A program made the position numbers and the translations under genes. Under the pieces are notes generated by a model. It made no database searches and was not told the origin of the DNA. It saw nothing but the letters and a program-made list of their open reading frames with translations. Shown here piece by piece: positions 12,001 to 23,166 of a stretch of DNA of 64,000 nucleotides (positions are counted from its first letter, which is position 1; each line of letters starts with the position of its first letter). Source of the stretch: Trichobilharzia szidati (Eukaryota > Platyhelminthes > Trematoda > Strigeidida > Schistosomatidae); NCBI GenBank assembly GCA_944472155.2, contig OX235273.1, positions 87,910,793-87,974,792 of the forward strand. Reading direction: 5' to 3'.

Positions 12001-15000
12001 CTGAAAGTTGAGATTAGCTTGCATTTCTTGATTCAGCTTAGAATACCTGCCAATAAATCCGTAGAATAACACCACTTCTTAGTTTGGCTGTATTTTCCTT
12101 CCTACGTAATCCTACTTCAACCAAGATGGCTATAAACAAATAGGGCTTTTGTGCTTTTTTAAGTTAGCAATTCTTTAATGAAATTACTGTAGTCCCTATA
12201 TAAATGTCGTCGCAGTGTGTATACTTTAATAAAGTTAGTTGTTTATGCAACCTATTATGTAATGTCTGAGTTTGAAAACTAGTTTTGTCGGTCAGTAGCT
12301 ATTTCATAAATATTTACGATTTTCCTTCCTCATTATAAATTGTTTGATAAAAGGTGTTGTAATAATTTGTCTCCACTATATTGATAATCCTGATATATAG
12401 ATGCTGTCATGACGTGGTGGTCGCGCTTGCGTACCACAATGACCTGACGAGCCACACTGGCTGGAACTAGTGTTCCTGCAGGTTGTTTGAATAGCGGTTA
12501 GACCAAAGGTAGTTACCATTATATTGTAAATCGTTTATACTATGTTGGGGGTCTGTGAGAGAAGTTGTACTGCTGATGGATAGGAATGTAGCAGCAGTAA
12601 GGCATTCCCTTCAGATGATTAACAAGTCAGCTATAGTACTTCCCAGCTCTGGGGATGGAGGTTAGGGAGTGTCCAGACCGAAAATTGTACATTCCGATTT
12701 TGCGGCGGCCCGTAGCGGGCGGTAAGATCTGAATAAGGATACAACTTCGACTGTGACCTGCCTCAAGCGGTTGTCCATGGACTCTGAAGTAACGCAACAC
12801 CAATACTCTTTCCAAGAAAATGACATGTCATCCAGATTAAATAGTTAGAATGGTTTGTCAGTTTTTTAACACACCTTTCTCCTACTAATCATCAATAGTT
12901 TTATATTGTTTCGAAGATGTAAAACGTTTCTGTTCTCACCATTCCGCTTAGGTAAAAACAGATACTGATGAACAGCCTTCAAAAATTGGTTGTTTTAGTT
13001 CAACAGTTGAAGATATTGAAAATGTTGATCCATCTAGAGTCGTAGATTCTTCTCCCTGCTCCTCTTCAAATCCAGCATTTTGGGCAGAAGATTTCGATAA
13101 TCTTTTGAATGATCCGATTGGTCGTAATGAGTTTAGAGTAAGTTTTTGTTCAGTACACTTTTGAAAAAGTAACATTTTGTGATATCCATTATAATGTATT
13201 ATACACAATGGATGTAAATATTTTTCGCCATAATTGACACTTTACAAAAGAATATTTTTGCATCGAAAATTCATTTTCTACAAGTTATATGCTATTTTGA
13301 TAAAACGTAAACAAGTACAGTAAATACAACTATTTGTCTATGGGAGCAGTATGTTCTTCCCAATCGAGGTGGTTACTCTTACTTTATAAGTGGCTACTTG
13401 TACTAGCTGACTCTTATTCAGTTGTTTGCCTGAAGATGTGGCTTATGGGCTTAGGTATTATATTTTCGTGTCATAAGCCATGACTTCAAACCACTATGCT
13501 TTAAATTCACTCTGAGCAACTTGGGTTTTGTCGTGGAAGCTTGCAAATCAAGTTTGATTAACAACAATATGTCACTGTATGATGGTTCTTTAAATAGCAC
13601 TGAGTTAAAATTTTTATATATTTTTTGACACATTTTATTTCAGTAAGTTTATCTTAGAAAAAACGAACAGTACTACTGAGGAATAATTCTCACTGATTAA
13701 TGAAAATCTCACTACATAGATTATCCACCACTGAACTTTAGACGATATCATAAAACGTGGCCTTTTGATATATCAGATAGTTTCTTTTGGATAGCAGCTA
13801 CCTACAAAACACTGCCGACTTTCAAGAAATATACTGACTTCCTGGTTAAAATTATCAGTATGGAGTTCTTATGCATGTAACAACGTAATTCATTGTCTTC
13901 ATCCTCCAATCAGTATAGACAGGTCATCATACCTTTGAGAGAAGTACAGACTATATTTATAAATTAATAAGAAAATAATAATTGAGACTATGCTACTGAT
14001 TTTTAAGAAAATAAGCCTAAAGTTCACTACAAATGAAATTATTTTAGAACATTATTTAAGAATTTCCAGAAGTTGTTAAGAAATCTAAACACAACATGAT
14101 AAAAAAAGTCCTAACTTCTCACCATTTCGGTTACCTGTGGTTTCATCATACCTGTAAATCCATTTGTGTCATCATTTAGTCTATTGTTAGTATTATTGTT
14201 CTTCCGCTAAATTAGTTTGACTTATTGTTAGCTAGATAAAACAGTCATCAACAGATTAGCGGATAATAAGTGATATTTATAAGATACTATTTCACTGCTT
14301 GTTGGCTGACCCAAATTAAATCGAATGCCATTTGAAAATTGTGTACTGTGTGCTGATGTAAATTCTTCAGCGTTGCCGTCTGAAACCCCACAATATTCAG
14401 GTCAAACTATGTGAGAGAAAATGACAAAAATTAACAAGACGCTTTATACTACTAGTTTATATTAGTAGTTAGAAACTATTCACGTCAAATAATAGCGCTT
14501 GCTGATTGGAAGCGATAAGAACACTGGACAACTACTTAGCTCATTCCCACCGAAACTCATCTGTGGACATATCGGTTAGATAGAGATCAGAAAGCCAGAC
14601 TGATGCCGAGTGCTTAGATCACTTCGGCCAGACTAACAAGTAACACCGTTTGACGTCAGTTGTTCTCAACTACTCCTATCAATCAATGGTGTGCTTTGAG
14701 GTGATTTATATCCAAATAACAGAATTGTGTTTTATCGACTTAGTTGTCATTCACACATTTTACTATCCAGTTCCATGACTGCCTCCATATTTTACCAAGT
14801 TTGTGTTTATTAATAAAATAAAAAGTTCCATGACTGTAACGACTGAATGACTGATGGTCAACTGGTCAAGCCTAATCACCCTTTCTATGATTTAATCGCT
14901 TTTATCAGTGTTTTACATGACATCTGCTAGCATGAATTATTGTGTTAAAATGTGGAATAGATATTGATCATGATACAGAAGTTGACGGTTGATCTGTCTG

Positions 15001-18000
15001 GATACAACATAGAACTTGGCACCAAAGTGCAGCAGTTCGAGTTGCCACGTTCCAAATAGCACACAAAGGTAGACAAGAAGATGAGTGAAGAGAATCAATA
15101 GTTTTGACAGGTATAAGAGTGAAACAGAATGAGTAATGCTAGAAAATAAGGCTGAATACATCTGCGCCATTGACAACGATTTTGAGCCATGTCACCTATT
15201 GTCTCCAGCCATTGATTCTTAGAGTCCCGAGGGCGGGCCCCAACCCGGAAGTCTGCATCTCCCTACCTGACTTAGTTTAACTGTCAGGGATTTCATGGAT
15301 TGATGCCATGTTTTTGTTTGGCCACCACTTACTCTTTTCCAACCTGCACCTATTTCAGCTAGTAATACCCGTCGGGGAAGACGATGGTTAGGCATGTGCA
15401 GCACGTGACCTAGCCATCTCAATCTATGTAGCTTTATAGCCTCTTCGATTGATTTCCCCCTCCTTGCCCAACACTCTACGCCTAACGTCAGCATTACTTA
15501 CCTTATTATACCACCTAACGTGAGAAAGAGATCGTAGACATCTATGATCAAAAACAGTCAACCTTTTCATGTCTTTAACTCATATTAGCCATGTTCCAGA
15601 GCCATAGAGAAGGACGGAGCGAACTGCTGAGCAGTACACACGCCCCTTGGTTGATAGCCAAATGTCACGCCTACGCCAGAGATGGTGTAAGTTAGCGAAA
15701 GCAGTTCGAGCTTTTTGGATCCGTGCTGAGATTTCGTCACCAATCAATCCGTTGGTGCTGATACAACTTCCTAAATAGGTGAAGTGGTCAATATGTTCTA
15801 TCGCTTCACTCCCTATCACTAAGTTAGGGGTAGACGTAGTCCAGTCTTGTAGCAACATCTTAAATCTTACAGGGGCGAATCGCATGCCAAACATACGAAG
15901 ATTGCTGCTCAAGGTGTTCAGAAGACTCTGCATTTTGTCAGCATCCTCCCCTAACAGGAAGGCGCTCTAGAAAACGAACAGATGAATAAAAACTGTCAAC
16001 GAACTTAGCCCTAAATTCCTATTGTAACGAATACGCTCTATACCGATAATTACTATGTATCTTTCTCGACTTTAACTCCAAAGCACTAGTATTCGTTGAA
16101 GGAAGCTATATTGTTTGGCAATTAAAGATTAGTACAACAGTTGATGGATTTTATGTAGTCATGAGATGTAGAGAAGTAACCAACGGATACAAATAAACGT
16201 TTTTTGCAAGTTCTGTTGAATTCATTTTTTTACTGAATTTAATTTTTTCGCCGTTTATTTAGATATCGATAAATATTGTGTACTTTTAACTTGTTCTAGT
16301 AATATTATATTCAAGAAACAAGTTTTTTCCCCTCCAAATTTCATCTTATTGTTATTGTTGTTTCCCTCTAGAAATTTCTGACTACAGAGTACAGCAGCGA
16401 AAATCTTGAATTTTTGATGTCTGTTCGCAACTGGCGTGATTCTTTTGAGATAGGAAATGTAAGCAGAATTTCATCAACTCATCACTTTTTGTTATAAATA
16501 TTTGCAAGTAGCGGTACCTGGTGGTTCAGCATAGGTTATATTTGTTTTCTTTTTTAGTTGTCTTTCTTTGTTCTGTATTCTTATGTCAGATGTTTTTCAT
16601 TATTATAAACGCTTTTGTAGTTTCCAATGAATTCAAAACAGAATGATATTGCGTTTACTGACGTTTCGCTATTCAATGCTAATGTCTTATTGGAGTATTC
16701 TTAAACCAGAATTTACAAAATCTCAGCTTATATATAACGACTTTATCATTGTACATCAGCATGAGGTAATTTTTGTCTGAATAGAAGTGATGGACTAAAA
16801 CAGAATTTGACCTGTTTACAACACACACACCCACCCTCCCCCATGAAATGACAAAATCAACACGAATGTGATAAGCAATTTCGCTATGCTGCTTTTATAA
16901 TTTTATACGCCTATCAAATCCAACAATTTACACTTGGTTTTCTTGTCTTTACCGATTGGCCAACTTGACAACGTTAAAATTACCCCATGCTGATGAAAGA
17001 TGATTAAGTTGTTATGTATATAAACTGAGATTTTGTAAATTCTAGTCTAATAATATTTTGGTAAAGCTATTTGCAGCATTAAATAGCAAAACGTCAGTGA
17101 AAACTATATCGTTTTGTTTTTCATTCATTGGAAAATGCAAAACAACCTTTATTATGATGAATATCATATACCCAATGCCCAATTTTTTTTTCCAAGCTGT
17201 TAAATGTGAACTTGGTTTGTATATAGACAAATAAAATGCTTTTCACTATTATTTTTAACAAAATGTCCCATTATGCATCTTCATTTAATGTATATTTTAT
17301 TACTAGTTCCTTATATCTTCATTTTCTTCTCGTATTCTATGGGAACTCCACGGCTAAATTTATTTTTCGATTCAGCATTAATTACTTGTATGGTTTTTTA
17401 AATGGCATTCATAATTTAAAAAGAAGACATCTGTTGAACGAAGAAATACCAGGCCATAACACACCTATCTGTCAGTTGTAGCTAGATTTAACCAGTTTGT
17501 TTTCAATGAGTGGATTAAAATCATGCCCTACCTATGAAATTTAAGCAACCAAATGTTCCTATCTGTCATAACTCAATAAGTGTATGCATTCTCCTAGACT
17601 TACACCAGTAATTAGGTTTAAAAGGTTTGATTTCACTGGTGATTTCCGTATTTTGTCATCAATAAAATCTCTACATACAGTGGAGTATTTCCATGAATAT
17701 TACTCAAATTCTTTTCGTAGATGCCACAATTTCACTTGACAAAACAGTTCGTCAAATTTAAATGTTTAAAAAGAAGAATTGTAACCTGAGTAAGATATAT
17801 AGCGTCAGTCTATGAAATCAGTACATGATGGTCTGATTTTATTCACGTCACTCCCAGAATTTATAATTACTGGCTGTAGATGAAGTAACGCAAAATCGAT
17901 CTCGTACGTTCATAGGTTATCGTGCATAGGTTATAATTGTTACAAATTATTTTCTTAAGTCCCTTCATCTTGCCACACTTTACAACCATTGACTCTAGAA

Positions 18001-21000
18001 TTCTAAATTCTTTATATGTCCTTTTACTATCTTCTACCATATTTATAAGTGCGTCGGTGGCACAGCGGTAGAATGCTCGCCAACCACGCCACACGTGGTT
18101 CGGAGTTTGATCCCCGACCGACTCACTCCTTTACCTCGCTAAGCCAGTAATACGGTTGGTAAAGAGGGAAGGTTGGACATGAAGCAAGCAACCCCATCCC
18201 GTAAAAATAAGTATCACTGCTATGGAATCTTCAAAGCTCTAACTTGATGCCCTATGTTCCATTGGGAACGTAATTGAATTCAGTTCCTTTGAAGGTCACT
18301 TGTCGGCAGACATTTCTACCAATAGAAAAGTGTAAATAGTAATCACATATTTGTATTGACTAATGTCATATTGTCATATATATGCATATTTGTGCGTGTG
18401 TGTGAGTGTGTGTTACGTGGAAAACACGTCAAAACACGATAATATTTCATAATATGGTCACAATATTGGGTTTGAATTTGTTTTTCTCCCTCATCTGTCT
18501 TGCTTCATTAGATATAAGTATAAAACTTTGGTACTGTGATAGAGTATAACTCCATTATAGATAAGATTTTATTTTGATAAATCACACAGTGTGTTATACA
18601 GTAATATTAACTGATGACGTTTTGAGCACAAATTATTGCTGATATTGTGTGAGTGACTTGATATGATTATGAGCAATAATTTGTGCTCAAAACGTCATCA
18701 GTTAATATTACTGTATAACACACTGTGTGATTTATCAAAATAATATCTTATCTATAATGGAGTTGCCTCATTAGAGTCTACCATATAGGTGATAAGTCTA
18801 TCCCTTCTCACTTATTTTACTGTATTCCATGTGGTTAAAATATGCAAAGCTTCACAGGTCGACCTTTCTTTATGGTGAATGAAAGCCTCTTCCTTAAACA
18901 CGCTGGGATTATTTAAAATAATTTATAATGATTCAATCTGACTCGGCGCTCAAATTATTTCAAGAAATTCGTAATATCTACGGTCTGAAATCCTATAACT
19001 AGTTCTTCCATGTTCTTGTTATTTAAAAAGTCATTCTTCTCTTGTTGTTTCCTTTCTCCTTCTATATTTCTTGAAGGTACAAGAAAGTGCCCGTGATATA
19101 TTTAACCGATTTTTAACTCCTGCCGCTCCTCAAGCTGTAAATATAGATCATTCGGCTTTAAAATCTGCATCATCGTGTTTATCAAATCCTCATATAAACA
19201 TGTTTTTAGAGGCTGAAAATCAGGTAACTAAATTTGCTTAACATTGAGTGATACCACTTTTCTTTTATCAAGTGATTCTTATTTTTCAATTTGCGATACT
19301 CTGCATGTCGTGTATGCAGATGGTCGTAGACGTATATTTACAAGTTACCTGTATGCCGTTCATGGGCTGTCTGTCCAGCTCTTCGTCTCATTTGGTTACA
19401 CTTCATGTGATAACAGTTGCTCGAACATGGATTCAGTGTGATGAAATTGTTAATGAGCCACCATATTTACTATGTGATAACGTATAATGCTTCTTGCTTT
19501 TGAACAGTATGAAGTTGAAGTAATGTTCCAGTTGATGGCACAGATCGTAAGTCATGTAAGCAGTTTGGCATAAGCATAAGACCATAATATTAGGTTGTTA
19601 ATTAACTGCGAAACTAGTCATTTTTATGTATTTTTTTACATTTGAGTCAAGTTACTAATGAGTACAAGTTGGCGTAATGTGACAGATAATTAAGCACTAG
19701 CTAATGAGACATCGATATGAACTATGGTTAGCTTTCATCGTTATTCCGATAGTGTATACCTTTCCGTTTGCTTCGAATTTGTAATTAAAAAGCTCTGGAG
19801 CTTCTGTCGTGTACTGTGACAAAATGTGATGCCCTAGGTAATCACTGCCAGTTAAATAATCGCGTGAAGTATATTCTTCAAGTTTTACTCAGGTAATATG
19901 CTATTATATATTGAATGATAGGTACGGTGTGGCATGTGCTACTGATAAGTGTTATCAGTAGTATATAAAGAGACGTTCGTCGGCATAAAAATATCAAATA
20001 GCGGACAGATAGATTTGATGTCAAAGAGAAAAAATGAACCATTGTTTTGGCAAAACATGAGAGACACGAAAAGAAGACAACATAATACGAAGGGCAGAAG
20101 TAGCACAACACGGAAAATCTGTGCAAATGATGGTTTGCAGATAAAGTGTAAATAACTTCGCTGTATACAGGTACCGAATTCCAAATGAATATTCCATTAT
20201 CAAGTATTTTGTCGTTTGGCGTTACAATGGTATAGCTAACATAGAAACTAAAATGAATCCTAAGATTTAGTCTCTGTAGTGACCATGCGATTAAAATATG
20301 CCCCGACTGTATGGATTGCCGAAAGCACGCAACAAAAACACACCTCTTCATTCCATTGTTGACATGACGAGTTCTCCTTATAGTCGCATTGCCGAACGGT
20401 TAATAAACATGCTAGAGCCAGTCAGTCTCCTGTCACTCACTCTGAAGTTCTTTTGACTTTGTTAATTATATTGAAAAAGTCAACAGTTTTAGTAAAATCA
20501 TGTTCTCACTAGATTTGGTCTCATTATTTACAGATTTTCAACTATCTGTATCAATATGCTACACATGTGGACATTTCGATTCAAAAGGATTTAACATTAT
20601 TGGAATAACTACTTATTATTTGAACGAATCCCTGTTGAAATGCACCCTAAATGTCTTAATCTCTTTCAGTGATGAAATAAACAAAAGAGTAGGTTAGCTA
20701 TGGACTTCTCCATGTGGAAACTCGAAAACATATATTTAGAGACAATGATCAACATCTTTGAACTTTACGAAGAGATACCTGGATTATACTTTTATCATCT
20801 CCAATAATAAGGAGAATTCGGAAGATATTCTGGATTTTTCCAACACCTCTTACCCTATGATCCACTTCACAGTAAAGAAGGAGTTTGATTTAAACATATT
20901 CTCCCAAAATGTCCAACTTACAAGATGTGATAATTGAACACTGAAAACATCCACTTACAGAAAGCCGACATTGAACAGAAAACTTAGGAACTTCTGCAGT

Positions 21001-23133
21001 TGAGTGCCTTTACATACAAAGCAGAACTTTATCTATTCAGTGAGCTGCAGATTTCGCAGCCCTGACGTCTTGGAGGAGGATCTGAGCGCTCTAAAGATAG
21101 TACTCATTGAAAGTGGCGTATCTGAACACTTCATCACAAAATCCAAAAAGTTTTCATCATCAAATATATATGCGTATAGAAGAGTGCCAGGGAAGACAAA
21201 AGAAAATATTATGAAGCTATGGCAAGTGAAGCAGAACAAGCTGCAGGCAAAGGAGACCTCGCAACACTCTACCAAACAACTAGGTACCTATCGGGGAAAA
21301 GTTCAACACAAATTAAGCCAGTGAAGGATGACAATGGAAAGCCAATCACCAAAGAGGTGGAGCAAAGGAAACACTGGGCTGAACACTTCAAAAGACTTCT
21401 AAATCGACCGCCACCTACAACGCACCCAATAATACCAACAACGGAAGCAGAACTACCAGTGAACATCAACCCCCCGACGAGAACAGAAGTCCTGAAGGCA
21501 ATCAAGATGCTAAAAGCTGAAAAAGCAGCAGGACCAGATGGAATCCCAGCAGAAGCATTGAAAATGAACCCAGGCACATCAGCGGACTTGATGACACCAC
21601 TACTGGAGAAGGAGTGGAAGGAGGGCAAAGTACCTGCGGACTGGAAGAAAGGCTACTTATTCAAACTACCAAAGAAAGGAGACCTAAGTCAATGCAAGAA
21701 CTGGCGCGGAATTATGCTCCTGTCCATCCCAAGCAAAATACTAAGCCGCATCATCCTGGAGAGAATCAAACATGCCCTGGATGAAAAACTTCGACCGGAA
21801 CAGGCTGGATTCAGGAGAAACAAGTCATGCATTGATCAGATCGCCATATTACGGATCATCATTGAACAAAGCTTGGAATGGCAGTCACCTCTCTATCTCA
21901 ACTTCGTCGACTTTGAAAAGGCCTTCGACAGTGTCGATCGAGAGGTGATTTGGCAACTAATTCGCTACTACGGGGTGCCACCGACAATTATACATCTCAT
22001 CCAACAGTTGTACGACAATGCTGCATGCCAAGTAATCCACAACGGGAAACTCACGGAATCCTTCAAAGTAAAGATGGGAGTAAGACAAGCTGGCTAACTA
22101 CTATCTCCTATGATTTTCCTGATTGCGGTAGACTGGATAATGTCACAGACAGCGGGCAGCGAGGAAACAGGCATAAAATGGACCCACACAAAAAACTTGG
22201 AGGATCTGGACTTCGCCGATGATGTATATCTGATTTCCCACAAACTGGAAGTTATGCAAGTGAAAGGCAACAAGTTGGAAGAAGAAGCATTCAGAGAAGA
22301 TAAGACTTCAGGTGAACATAGAGAAAACAGAGGTGATGAAGATTCCTGGCCAACAGCAACAGCAACAGACAACAATCAGCATAAATGAGAGGAATCTGAA
22401 AGAAACAACCTCCTTTACCTACCTACCTGGGAAGCATCGTTTCAACTACAGGCGGAACTGACGAGGATATCAAAGCAAGGATCGGGAAAGCAAGACAAGC
22501 TTTCACTACTCTCAAGTCTGTATGGAGGTCAACAGCACTCAGCATCAAAAATAAGATCCGGATTTTCAACTTCGATGTGAAGTCACTGCTATTATACGGA
22601 TCAGAGACTTGGCCACGCGTCATAAAGAGCACCTCAAACAAACTACAGACCCTCATTAACAGTTGTCTTCGCTCAATACTCAAGATCAGATGGCCGACCA
22701 GAAAACACCAGCAACAAGGAGGGATCTCTGGGAGCGAACCAACCAACAAATAAGCAGGAAGAAATGTAGGTGGATTGGCCATACTCTGGGAAAACCATCA
22801 AGTGAGTGACGTCACACGCCAGGCTGTCGAGTGGAACCCGAAAGGGAAGCGGTGAGTTGCTCGTCAGTGCGAGCGTGACATGGAGAAAGAGGTCATGTGA
22901 AGAGGAGATGAAAGCATGTGGACAGACGTGGAACCAGGTGAAAATGTTGGTGGAGAACCGAATGCAATGGAGACGTGCGGCTGAGGCCATATGTTCCTCT
23001 AGGAACTAAACGAAGCAATAATAATAATCAGATGCCTTGTTCTGTTCCTAATAGATAGTACAGTGACATATTTCACGCGAATTAATCCGTTTCCGTACTA
23101 GAGTAAGGAAACCGCACTAATCGTAATATAATG

Positions 23134-23166
<33 letters not shown>

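Noticed and set aside
19878..20351. 157-codon - strand open frame with hydrophobic content
   Set aside because: No family motif, overlaps + strand frames, lies in an RGS12 intron; the hydrophobicity comes from T-rich sequence. It may be part of a repeat.
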